Below the pieces are notes generated by a model. The model made no database searches. It saw nothing but the letters and a program-made list of their open reading frames with translations, and was not told the origin of the DNA. 64,000 bases of DNA. Origin: Coriobacteriaceae bacterium. GTDB lineage: Bacteria > Actinomycetota > Coriobacteriia > Coriobacteriales > Coriobacteriaceae. The DNA lies in the NCBI GenBank assembly GCA_902835305.1, contig CADFMD010000009.1, positions 1-64,000 on the forward strand, given 5' to 3'. The translations under genes were made by a program, and so were the position numbers. Each line of letters starts with the position of its first letter. Positions within the stretch are counted from its first letter, which is position 1. Shown here piece by piece: positions 29,177 to 37,468 of the stretch.

Positions 29177-29536
29177 GAATATGCAGCTACAACCTCATGA
29201 CCTCCACATATGTCCATGCTCACACGGCACTTCATGCGCATTCCAACCAAATGCTGACCAAATGCTTGACGGATCTGTGTTCAAGATACGGTGCCGTGGG
29301 GACAAGCTGAGCCAAGCCGCAGGTCAGCGGGCACAAGGCTGTGGTCGCAAAATGCATACCAGTGGCCCACAGCACCACCCAAAGATTTTTAAATTCATTG
29401 CCAAGTCGCTTATGAATACCCCTTTTGAACAATTGAGTTAATCAACCACGCTGGTCGGAAGCCGTTTTTTGGCACCTCAAACCCCACTGCAACGACAAGC
29501 GCGGCCAAGCGTTTTAAAAAATGCCAACTTTTCTGT
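29177..29536. other. 360-bp stretch without a recognised gene
   Basis: Lies between the rpsF and tRNA-Ser promoters, which point apart. Open frames here have no ribosome site or recognisable protein. No SRP RNA tetraloop motif, tmRNA or other known RNA was found by eye. Confidence 0.5.
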
Positions 29537-29564
29537 TTGCACTTTGCGGTTCCTCGTGTATACT
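29537..29564 (+). promoter_or_regulatory. Promoter of the tRNA-Ser pair
   Basis: TTGCAC and TATACT separated by 16 bp, 17 bp before the first tRNA-Ser gene. Confidence 0.7.
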
Positions 29565-29580
29565 GACTTTCGCATTTAAC

Positions 29581-29671
29581 GGAGAGTTGTCCGAGTGGCC
29601 GAAGGAGCACGATTGGAAATCGTGTAGGCGTCAAAAGCGTCTCCAGGGTTCAAATCCCTGACTCTCCGCCA
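29581..29671 (+). tRNA. tRNA-Ser (anticodon GGA)
   Basis: Acceptor arms GGAGAGT/ACTCTCC, anticodon loop TTGGAAA on a CACGA/TCGTG stem, long variable arm as in class II tRNAs, T arm with GGTTCAAATCC, and an encoded CCA. Reads UCC and UCU. Confidence 0.97.
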
Positions 29672-29719
29672 GTTAATTCCAAAGCAGGCCTTCGAGCCTG
29701 CTTTGTTTTTACCCCACGC

Positions 29720-29810
29720 GGAGGGGTGGCAGAGTGGTTGAATGCGGCGGTCTCGAAAACCGTTTGGCCTGTATAAGGTCACGAGGGTTCGAATCCCTCC
29801 TCCTCCGCCA
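29720..29810 (+). tRNA. tRNA-Ser (anticodon CGA)
   Basis: Acceptor GGAGGGG with CTCCTCC (one G-T pair), anticodon loop CTCGAAA, long variable arm, T arm GAGGGTTCGAATCCCTC and encoded CCA. Reads UCG. Its last 25 bases before the final A recur inverted at 29875-29899. Confidence 0.97.
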
Positions 29811-29822
29811 TTTTGGTTGAGA

Positions 29823-29846
29823 AAGCTCCCGAAAACGGGGGCTTTT
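29823..29846 (+). terminator. Terminator of the tRNA-Ser pair
   Basis: Stem AAGCTCCC/GGGGGCTT with an AAAAC-type loop followed by a T run, 13 bp after the second tRNA. Confidence 0.85.
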
Positions 29847-29874
29847 TTGTTTAGAGTCCCTTACAAGCAAATAC

Positions 29875-29899
29875 GGCGGAGGAGGAGGGATTCGAACCC
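29875..29899 (-). repeat. Inverted 25-bp copy of the tRNA-Ser(CGA) 3' end
   Basis: Exact reverse complement of tRNA positions 29785-29809 (T arm and acceptor 3' strand). No remaining tRNA body follows, so it is a fragment rather than a gene. It could be a relic of integration at the tRNA 3' end, though the orientation is unusual for an att duplicate. Confidence 0.85.
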
Positions 29900-29911
29900 G
29901 CCCTTCCCTCA

Positions 29912-29983
29912 AAAACATGTACGTCAGCCTCCAAAACCGACATTTTTCGACATCTTTGAAGGCTGACGTACACGTTTGGATTG
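29912..29983 (-). repeat. 72-bp palindromic repeat, left copy
   Basis: Matches the copy at 31108-31179 at 68 of 72 positions in inverted orientation. Each copy is itself a hairpin with 21-bp arms of the type ACATGTACGTCAGCCTCCAAA. It ends 17 bp from the stop codon of the nuclease-like gene. Confidence 0.9.
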
Positions 29984-30000
29984 AGCTCACGGGAGTGGCA

Positions 30001-31008
30001 CTATTCGGAAGGCGCCTCTTCGTCTCGCATACCTTTCCAGTTGCGGATAAGAGCCTTGCGTAGTTCGTTTTGCTCTCGCTGGTGCCCGGTGTCGGTACAG
30101 CGAGGCATGCCGAGTGCTTCGCGAATGTTGTTCATGGCGCGGTGAAAGGCGAGTTGGCTGCCGAACTGAGCCGAAGTGAGCGTAACGATTCGATATCCCA
30201 TTTGGGAGAGAACGGCCTCTCGCTCCGCATCTGCTCCTTTGCGCTCGAACTCATCGTGAAAACCGCCCTTATATTCGATACCGAGCTCCCTGCGCTTGTA
30301 GGTAACGAGCGCATCGATTTTAAGTGTTCGAGCTTTGGCGCAATGCCAGAGACGTTGAGGGATCTCGAGTGGTTTGTTGAGTTCGATACCTCGGATGCCA
30401 ACGCCGCCTTCGCTTGTTGGGAGTGAGAGGGCGATTGCCGAAGCGGTCTCCATAGGCGAGGCCGAGCGATCGTAGATATGCCTGAGCGCGAGCCGTGCAC
30501 GTGTGGCACCGGGTTTGCCGGGATGCCGATCGAGCAGTTCGATTATTTCATCCTTGGAGGTGGTGGCTGGTTGCTCGGTATAAGGGTCGGCGGGATTGAG
30601 CCTCATGCGATAATCGCCGCAAACTTCATAGCCATATTCGAGATATTCGATCCTATCCATCCACTCGGCAGCGAGCACGAAGGTGAAGGCTTCGTCGGTG
30701 ATGAAGATTCCGGGCGTCAACTCGTTAATATGCTCGTAGGGAAGATTTTGTCCAAGAATGTGGCAAATGACGCCTTTGGTGCGAATTCGCTCGAATTCGA
30801 ATACAACCGAGATATCGATAGTCTTGAGCATATCGGACGGAATGCCGCAGTCGATAAGTGCCTGTCGTATGCGCGCAACGCGTTGTTGGGTGGAGATGCC
30901 TTGTGCGCCTATCTGGTAGTCGTGCCGCGCAAGAGACTGAACCAAATTCTGGGGTGCATGATGGACAAGCCATGCGGTTTTATGCGAAATGAGAACAGGG
31001 GTATCCAT
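30001..31008 (-). CDS. AbiEi-like / DUF559-type endonuclease-fold protein
   Basis: A 335-residue protein with two recognisable parts. The N-terminal two thirds resemble AbiEi-type proteins, including an ITDEAFTFVLAAEWMD segment like the 'third-domain' helix of that family. The C-terminal part (about 225-300) looks like a PD-(D/E)xK nuclease fold of the VSR/DUF559 kind: KIDALVTYKRRELGIEYKGG supplies the Asp and the E-x-K pair, followed by ERKGADAEREAVLSQMGYRIVTLT, where the helix and strand of DUF559 proteins fall. ATG at 31008 follows GAGAGG. The gene stands alone, between inverted 72-bp palindromic repeats and next to a tRNA fragment, consistent with a mobile cargo or defence gene. Substrate unknown. 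Confidence 0.7.
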   Translation of the reverse strand: MDTPVLISHKTAWLVHHAPQNLVQSLARHDYQIGAQGISTQQRVARIRQALIDCGIPSDMLKTIDISVVFEFERIRTKGVICHILGQNLPYEHINELTPGIFITDEAFTFVLAAEWMDRIEYLEYGYEVCGDYRMRLNPADPYTEQPATTSKDEIIELLDRHPGKPGATRARLALRHIYDRSASPMETASAIALSLPTSEGGVGIRGIELNKPLEIPQRLWHCAKARTLKIDALVTYKRRELGIEYKGGFHDEFERKGADAEREAVLSQMGYRIVTLTSAQFGSQLAFHRAMNNIREALGMPRCTDTGHQREQNELRKALIRNWKGMRDEEAPSE

Positions 31009-31107
31009 TGAGGACCTCTCGCTCTGAGCCGGTATCCAACTCTTATGTCCGTTGAAGTGGGGAAATATACCGGATGTGAGTAAATCAACTCACTCATGCT
31101 GTGAACC

Positions 31108-31179
31108 CAATCCAAACATGTACGTCAGCCTCCAAAGATGTCGAAAAATGTCGTTTTTGGAGGCTGATGTACATGTTTT
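31108..31179 (+). repeat. 72-bp palindromic repeat, right copy
   Basis: Inverted partner of 29912-29983. Together they bracket the nuclease-like gene; this copy lies 99 bp upstream of its start and 133 bp before the TRIC-like gene. Confidence 0.9.
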
Positions 31180-31312
31180 GGACCCCTGGCATTCCAGTAA
31201 CGCCACGCCCGCGCCCAGTCCCTACCGTTTGCCGAGCAATAGGGTCTCAATCGCCGCCAACCATGTACTATGTACGGGCATTGTTCAAACCCGAGAATCA
31301 AAGGACCTCATC

Positions 31313-32002
31313 TTGCCCGTCGTCGCCGCTATGACTGTTACTTCACACGCCTCGGATGCCATGGTCGCTATCCCATTTTGGCTCGAGATGTTCGCCGTTG
31401 TCGCGGCATCGATCTCGGGCGTGCTGGTCGCTCGCGAGCACAAGCTCGACCTGGTGGGCGCGGTCGCGCTCGCGGTGGTCTGCGGTCTGGGCGGCGGTCT
31501 TTTGCGCGATATGACGCTCCAGGTCGGCAACGTCTACATCCTCAACCAGCCCATGGCACTACCGCTCTCCATCGCCACAGCCGCCATCATCTATATCTTC
31601 CCGGCAATCGTCGATAAGCCCGAAAAACTCATTCCCCTGCTCGACATCATCTCGGTCGGCATCTATGCAGCAACCGGCGCGGACAAGGCGTTGGTGTACG
31701 GATTTGCGCCCGCCGTATGTATCATGATGGGCTTCTTTACCGCCGTGGGCGGCGGCATGCTGCGCGACGGCTTTATGGGCGTGGTCCCGGGCATTTTCCA
31801 ACGCACCAACTTCTATGCCATCGCGGCCATCGCCGGATCGGCAAGCTATGTAGCCCTCGTCATGAGCGGCCTCATGAGCAATGTTGCCGCGCTGGTCGTA
31901 TGCGTTGTCGTGACCATGGGTCTGCGCTGGCTCTCGCTGCGCTTTGACATCAAAAGCCCCACCGAAGAAGATATCGCGCGCTTCTTGCACCGTAAAAAGT
32001 AA
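31313..32002 (+). CDS. TRIC/UPF0126 family membrane channel protein
   Basis: A 229-residue membrane protein with the two internal repeats of the TRIC cation-channel family (formerly UPF0126/YicG). The repeat signatures are VCGLGGGLLRDMTLQ and FTAVGGGMLRDGFMGVVPG, each inside a hydrophobic three-helix unit. Bacterial homologues form trimeric monovalent cation channels; some are linked to glycine or other small-molecule transport. The start is probably the TTG at 31313, seven bases after AAAGGA; the ATG at 31331 is a second choice. The frame is open further upstream through the repeat and is not coding there. Single gene, no operon partner. Confidence 0.85.
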   Translation: MPVVAAMTVTSHASDAMVAIPFWLEMFAVVAASISGVLVAREHKLDLVGAVALAVVCGLGGGLLRDMTLQVGNVYILNQPMALPLSIATAAIIYIFPAIVDKPEKLIPLLDIISVGIYAATGADKALVYGFAPAVCIMMGFFTAVGGGMLRDGFMGVVPGIFQRTNFYAIAAIAGSASYVALVMSGLMSNVAALVVCVVVTMGLRWLSLRFDIKSPTEEDIARFLHRKK

Positions 32003-32071
32003 ACAGCACGGCACGACCCTTCGAAATGCAACCGAGAGGTTCTTTTAGAGCGCCCACGCGTTGGGTACCCT

Positions 32072-32096
32072 GTTAGATACCTGTCGAGTATCTAAC
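32072..32096 (+). promoter_or_regulatory. Palindrome upstream of the bactofilin-like gene
   Basis: Perfect 9-bp arms GTTAGATAC/GTATCTAAC separated by seven bases, ending 12 bases before the start codon and overlapping the region just upstream of the ribosome site. Could be an operator or an RNA hairpin. Confidence 0.45.
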
Positions 32097-32108
32097 GAAG
32101 GATTCACT

Positions 32109-33254
32109 ATGCCTTGCAACCAAGTACCGTCGATCCGGCGCCACAAAGCGCAGGCCCGCATCACCATCCTATTCGCGCTGATTGCACTCGCGCTCACCGC
32201 ACTTCCCACGGTGTCGTTCGCCGGCACCGACACCGCGGGAAACGTGCTCGCAACCGAAGTTGACTCAACTCCGTCCGGTATCGAAGGCGACCTGTACTGG
32301 GCCGGCCAAAGTCTCAACCTAGACGACGCCTCCATCGGCCGCGATATTATCGCGGCGGGTGAGAACCTGTCGATTCGCGATTGCACCGTAGGCGGCGCCG
32401 TTCGTCTGGCAGCACGCACCATCGATATCGCCAAAACCGCAATCGATGGCAGCGTCACGGTGGCCGGCCAGCACGTCGTGCTCAACACCGGCAGCACCGC
32501 CAACTGTTTTTACGCGGCGGGCGAAACGGTCGCCCTGCGCGGCTCCGCCAAATCGGCGGCGCTTGCCGGCGACACCGTTACCATCGACGGCACCGTCGAT
32601 GGCAATGTTGAAGTCTGGGCCGACAAGCTCATCCTGGGTAAAAACGCCCGCATCACCGGCACGGTGAACGCCCACGTCTCACAGGACCCCGAGCGGGCCG
32701 AGGGCGCTCAGGTTGGAGCCCTCAAGATCGACCGGACCGAGAACGAGAACACCTCTACGGTCAACGACATGATCGGCGGCATCGTTGCCGCAGCGCTTTC
32801 CACCTGCTTTGTCGCTATCCTGCTTGAGCTTGTCTTTCCGCGCGCAACCGCCAGCGCCGCTGGCATGCTCCATCAGCATCCCATGCCACTGTGGGTAAGT
32901 GGCCTTCTGGGCACGGTCGCCATCGCTCCCGCCGTCCTGCTGCTTATCATCTCGATTGCAGGCCTGTCGCTCGCCGGAGCCCTCATGTGCAGCATCATCG
33001 GCATCGCTTTGGTCTCGGCGGCATTTACGGGTACCGCGATCGCACGCATGGTCGGACACAACCAAAACCGCTTCGCCATGGCCGCCGCGGGCGGTATCGT
33101 CGCGGGCGCGCTCACGGCACTTCCTCTTATGGGCAACTTTGTCAGCGGCGTAGCCTTCGTCTTCACGCTCGGCTACGTCATCCAAATCATTTGGCACAAC
33201 GCCCACCTCAAGCCGCAGCAGCCGGCTAACACGCCAGGCCTTCCCACCGCCTAA
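32109..33254 (+). CDS. Secreted bactofilin-like repeat domain with C-terminal membrane helices
   Basis: A 381-residue protein with three parts. A hydrophobic export signal (ITILFALIALALTALPTVSFAG) is followed by about 150 residues of short beta repeats (NLDDASIGRDIIAAGENLSIRD, VGGAVRLAARTIDI, IDGSVTVAGQHVVL, VDGNVEVWADKLIL) with the hydrophobic periodicity of polymer-forming bactofilins. The last 150 residues contain four or five membrane helices. The arrangement implies an extracellular beta-helix tethered to the membrane. ATG at 32109 follows AAGGA by six bases. No partner gene is adjacent and its role is unknown; cell-envelope structure is a guess. Confidence 0.75.
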   Translation: MPCNQVPSIRRHKAQARITILFALIALALTALPTVSFAGTDTAGNVLATEVDSTPSGIEGDLYWAGQSLNLDDASIGRDIIAAGENLSIRDCTVGGAVRLAARTIDIAKTAIDGSVTVAGQHVVLNTGSTANCFYAAGETVALRGSAKSAALAGDTVTIDGTVDGNVEVWADKLILGKNARITGTVNAHVSQDPERAEGAQVGALKIDRTENENTSTVNDMIGGIVAAALSTCFVAILLELVFPRATASAAGMLHQHPMPLWVSGLLGTVAIAPAVLLLIISIAGLSLAGALMCSIIGIALVSAAFTGTAIARMVGHNQNRFAMAAAGGIVAGALTALPLMGNFVSGVAFVFTLGYVIQIIWHNAHLKPQQPANTPGLPTA

Positions 33255-33261
33255 CCACCAA

Positions 33262-33294
33262 CCACCACAAAGGGGACAGGCACCTTTGTGGTGG
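33262..33294. repeat. REP-like hairpin with GGGGACAGGCACC
   Basis: 12-bp perfect stem CCACCACAAAGG around GGACAGGCA, eight bases after the bactofilin-like stop. The central GGGGACAGGCACC string recalls interspersed repeats seen in many bacteria. It could also end transcription, but no T run follows. Confidence 0.5.
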
Positions 33295-33323
33295 CGTAGG
33301 CCGCCTCAATCCCCATGCACCAA

Positions 33324-33356
33324 AAAGGGCGCCGACCATTGCGGTCGACGCCCTTT
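33324..33356 (-). terminator. Terminator of typA
   Basis: 13-14 bp stem AAAGGGCG..CGACC with one mismatch and a short loop, followed on the minus strand by CCCTTTTTGG, 26 bp after the typA stop. Confidence 0.88.
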
Positions 33357-33382
33357 CTCATTAAAGCTATAAAGCCCGGCGC

Positions 33383-35221
<1,839 letters not shown>

Positions 35222-35338
35222 GTAGTTCCCCTATCTTCTATCCATATACAAACGGCACGCGTATGCGACCCGCCCAGCGATACAACGCTCAGCGGGAATA
35301 TTGAGCCTTTTACCGAAAACTCGTCTATTTTAGCGATT

Positions 35339-35788
35339 TTAGATGAGAGGGGTTTCCTCACCTGCAGGTTCAGGGTCGCTCCACATAAAACCATCGCCGG
35401 CGCCCATGCCCTCATACAGCACATATGCCGAAAAACCGCTCTCGAGCGTAGTCTCAAAGAAGCTCACGAGCAGAGCATCGTGATAGCCTCCGTCAATCTC
35501 GACGCAGCCGGTATAGCCGATGGCATAGCGGGCGATACGGCCCAGACCCTCGTCCTTAAGACCCATCTTATGCTCGGAGATAAAGTTGGTGGCCGCCTCG
35601 AGGCACGCCTCTTCGCCGTCCTCGTCGAGCGCCGCCAGATATCGGTTGGAAGCAGCGTCCTCGATCGCCACAACTACGCCCGGATTCTCGCCGGCGGCAA
35701 GGTCGTCCAAGAAGGCGCCAATCAGGTCACACACCATGGCGTCGAGCTCGGCGGAGACGTTACCGGCGTCCTGCATATCCTGTGCCAT
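35339..35788 (-). CDS. Conserved-looking protein of unknown function
   Basis: Unrecognised 149-residue acidic cytoplasmic protein. It has no signal peptide or membrane helix; predicted structure is mixed, with a helical N terminus (AELDAMVCDLIGAFLDDLA), a beta segment (NPGVVVAIEDAASNRYLAALD) and a Gly-rich C-terminal part. ATG at 35788 is preceded by GGGAAGG. It ends 117 bp before typA on the same strand and follows another small gene by 30 bp, so the three small genes at 35.3-36.7 kb may form one transcript. No function is proposed. Confidence 0.7.
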   Translation of the reverse strand: MAQDMQDAGNVSAELDAMVCDLIGAFLDDLAAGENPGVVVAIEDAASNRYLAALDEDGEEACLEAATNFISEHKMGLKDEGLGRIARYAIGYTGCVEIDGGYHDALLVSFFETTLESGFSAYVLYEGMGAGDGFMWSDPEPAGEETPLI

Positions 35789-35818
35789 CTTTAGACCTTC
35801 CCATCGAGTCCGGCGTCG

Positions 35819-36175
35819 TTACAGTTCTTGTGCCTCGGCAGCAATCTTGGCGGCAGCGTCGCGGGCGCGCATCATATCCATCGCGCGCTTGTCGAGTACC
35901 TTAATCTGGTTGGTCAGCATTACTGCATCGACCACGCCCCAGATTACCAAGCCTGTTGAAATCGAAAACCCAAGCGCACCAACTGTACCACGAAGGCGCG
36001 AGCAGATTGCCGCGACAAGGGCGGAGACGACAACCATCTTGATAAACGAGCCGCGGCGCTCGCGAAGCGTGCGGGCCTGCGTCACATAGGCAATGCGAGC
36101 CGCCTCAGAAGCCTCCGAGCGCATCTGGGCCTCGCGCGCAATGGCCGCCGCCTCAGCCGACATACCGCCGGCCAT
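35819..36175 (-). CDS. Small membrane protein
   Basis: Unrecognised 118-residue protein. An Ala/Arg/Glu-rich helical N terminus (MSAEAAAIAREAQMRSEASEA) is followed by two hydrophobic segments (FIKMVVVSALVAAICSRL and GFSISTGLVIWGVVDAVML) and a helical C terminus ending AAKIAAEAQEL. Two membrane helices with both charged ends inside are predicted. Start ATG at 36175 lies nine bases after GGAG; an ATG at 36163 is possible. It begins 33 bp after the bifunctional-nuclease-family gene. Confidence 0.65.
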   Translation of the reverse strand: MAGGMSAEAAAIAREAQMRSEASEAARIAYVTQARTLRERRGSFIKMVVVSALVAAICSRLRGTVGALGFSISTGLVIWGVVDAVMLTNQIKVLDKRAMDMMRARDAAAKIAAEAQEL

Positions 36176-36208
36176 CAGCGAACACTCCGCAACTCTGCCG
36201 CCCCGCAT

Positions 36209-36709
36209 TTAGAAGTCATCGGGGGAGAGCGTATGGACGAACTCGTCGAACTTCTCGAACTCCTGCTCGTCGTCGACATCCTCGGCGTGGGTAGAAACAG
36301 TGCCCAAGCGATTCATGATGTCGTCCTCCACAAACATGGGAGCATTGCTGCGCACGGCAAGGGCAATGGCGTCACTGGGGCGGGCGTCGATCTTGCGCCC
36401 CTCGCCATCGACCAGTACGACGATCGTCGCGTAGAACACCGGCGGCTCGGCGCGAACGATCTCGATGCGCTCGAGTTTGGCACCCAGGGCGTCAACGGTA
36501 TCGAGCAGCAGGTCATGGGTAATCGGGCGCTCGGCGCGGCCGCTATCGATGCCGCGGCTGATGGCAGCAGCTTCAAACGAACCAGTCTGAATGGAAAGGG
36601 AACGCAGCGGCGCGGGCGAGTCCGATTTGCTGCTGCGCTCACGAAGCACGATAAGCGATGGCACGGGACCGGCGGCCATGACGATGGTCTCTATGTCGAC
36701 GCGAACCAT
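36209..36709 (-). CDS. Bifunctional nuclease family (DUF151) protein
   Basis: A 166-residue protein of the BFN/DUF151 family, some members of which have DNase and RNase activity. The signature region is present: ERPITHDLLLDTVDALGAKLERIEIV, then FYATIVVLVDGEGRKIDARPSDAIALAVR, where the RPSDAIALA motif is the most conserved. The C terminus is acidic (HAEDVDDEQEFEKFDEF). ATG at 36709 follows GGAGGTGTTCC. On the minus strand TTGTGT and TAGTAT, 18 bp apart, form a possible promoter upstream. It leads two small genes of unknown function. Confidence 0.88.
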   Translation of the reverse strand: MVRVDIETIVMAAGPVPSLIVLRERSSKSDSPAPLRSLSIQTGSFEAAAISRGIDSGRAERPITHDLLLDTVDALGAKLERIEIVRAEPPVFYATIVVLVDGEGRKIDARPSDAIALAVRSNAPMFVEDDIMNRLGTVSTHAEDVDDEQEFEKFDEFVHTLSPDDF

Positions 36710-36828
36710 GGAACACCTCCGGTACGTAGCGGTTAACACGCGGCAGCGCGCCGCATTGAATAGCTATACTACCCAATCTTTCGCACAGCACACAAAACCA
36801 AAATGAGATTTATCGCAGACAAGAAAAA

Positions 36829-36853
36829 AGCCCTGAGGCAACGCCCCAAGGCT
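36829..36853 (-). terminator. Terminator of the tRNA-Ile/Ala/Ile cluster
   Basis: 11-bp stem with G-T pairs (AGCCTTGGGGC), three-base loop, then six T on the minus strand, 15 bp after the last tRNA. Confidence 0.8.
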
Positions 36854-36867
36854 CTTCACAGTTTTGA

Positions 36868-36944
36868 TGGTGGACCTGACAAGATTCGAACTTGTGACCT
36901 CCCGGTTATCAGCCGGACGCTCTAACCAACTGAGCTACAGGTCC
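36868..36944 (-). tRNA. tRNA-Ile (anticodon GAT), copy 1
   Basis: Acceptor GGACCTG/CAGGTCC, anticodon in CTGATAA, T arm CAAGTTCGAATCTTG, encoded CCA. Identical to the copy at 37092-37168. Confidence 0.98.
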
Positions 36945-36948
36945 ATCA

Positions 36949-37024
36949 TGGTGGAGGTTAGGGGGATCGAACCCCTGACCTCAGGCTTGCAAAGCCCGCG
37001 CTCTCCCAGCTGAGCTAAACCCCC
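36949..37024 (-). tRNA. tRNA-Ala (anticodon TGC)
   Basis: Acceptor GGGGGTT/AACCTCC, anticodon loop TTTGCAA on CGGGC/GCCTG, encoded CCA. It lies four bases from the flanking tRNA-Ile; an Ile-Ala pair like this is usually found inside rRNA operons, but no rRNA is here. Confidence 0.98.
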
Positions 37025-37035
37025 ACGGAGACAGT

Positions 37036-37080
37036 AATAAACACCCCAGCGGCGACTCGGCTCTCGCTGGGGTGTTTATT
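37036..37080 (-). terminator. Hairpin between tRNA-Ile copy 2 and tRNA-Ala
   Basis: 16-bp perfect stem AATAAACACCCCAGCG with a 13-base loop. It could partly terminate after the first tRNA or mark RNA processing; no long T run follows in either direction. Confidence 0.6.
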
Positions 37081-37091
37081 GCGAAAGAAAG

Positions 37092-37168
37092 TGGTGGACC
37101 TGACAAGATTCGAACTTGTGACCTCCCGGTTATCAGCCGGACGCTCTAACCAACTGAGCTACAGGTCC
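37092..37168 (-). tRNA. tRNA-Ile (anticodon GAT), copy 2
   Basis: Same sequence as copy 1 at 36868-36944, with encoded CCA. First gene of the cluster, behind the promoter at 37183-37212. Confidence 0.98.
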
Positions 37169-37182
37169 ATCGCGCAAGGGAT

Positions 37183-37212
37183 ATATTAGACGAGTCGTTA
37201 CGCGCGCGTCAA
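37183..37212 (-). promoter_or_regulatory. Promoter of the tRNA-Ile/Ala/Ile cluster
   Basis: TTGACG and TAATAT on the minus strand, 18 bp apart, with the -10 element ending 15 bp before the first tRNA. Confidence 0.7.
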
Positions 37213-37239
37213 CAACTTTTTTGAAAATCTTTGAGGGGT

Positions 37240-37376
37240 GTCGGCCCCGGCTGCCCGGCGGCATGCGAAGTCGCCTGCTCGGACAGTCCTGCTCGCACGG
37301 AGAGCACATTAAGTGCTCTCCGGCTCGTGCGGAACTCGCGATCGACTTCGCATGCCGCCGGGCAGCCGGGGCCGAC
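37240..37376. repeat. 137-bp palindrome with perfect 34-bp arms
   Basis: Arms at 37240-37273 and 37343-37376 are exact reverse complements of 34 bases. The 69-base middle contains a second stem, GGAGAGCAC/GTGCTCTCC (about 37300-37322). It lies between the gyrA stop and the tRNA promoter. No protein or known RNA is recognised; it may be a MITE-like or REP-like element or a structured RNA. Confidence 0.9.
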
Positions 37377-37468
37377 GCGAGGTTCAAGATTGTCAAAAAA
37401 GCGGTCGGCGCGCAGGTGCGCCGACCGCCGATATATGGGGTCTGATATTTTCTACCAGCTAGGGCCTC

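Noticed and set aside
29280..29370. Possible small stable RNA (SRP RNA or similar) in the gap before tRNA-Ser
   Set aside because: No GGAAGGAAGCAG-type tetraloop region or other known RNA core was found, and no terminator follows.
29100..29441. 113-codon open frame upstream of rpsF
   Set aside because: It starts inside the rpsF leader, has no ribosome site and shows no protein-like pattern.
29875..29899. A third tRNA-Ser gene on the minus strand
   Set aside because: Only the T arm and acceptor 3' strand are present; no D arm, anticodon arm or 5' acceptor follows.
29912..31179. Insertion sequence with terminal inverted repeats
   Set aside because: The enclosed gene has no transposase motif (no DDE or Y1 pattern), and no target-site duplication could be recognised, so it is reported as a bracketed nuclease gene instead.
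36868..37168. Part of an rRNA operon, because an Ile-Ala tRNA pair is present
   Set aside because: No 16S or 23S sequence flanks the tRNAs; they have their own promoter and terminator.
37240..37376. CRISPR repeats or a small protein gene in the hairpin region
   Set aside because: It is one palindrome, not spaced direct repeats, and the frames through it are mirror artefacts of the arms.
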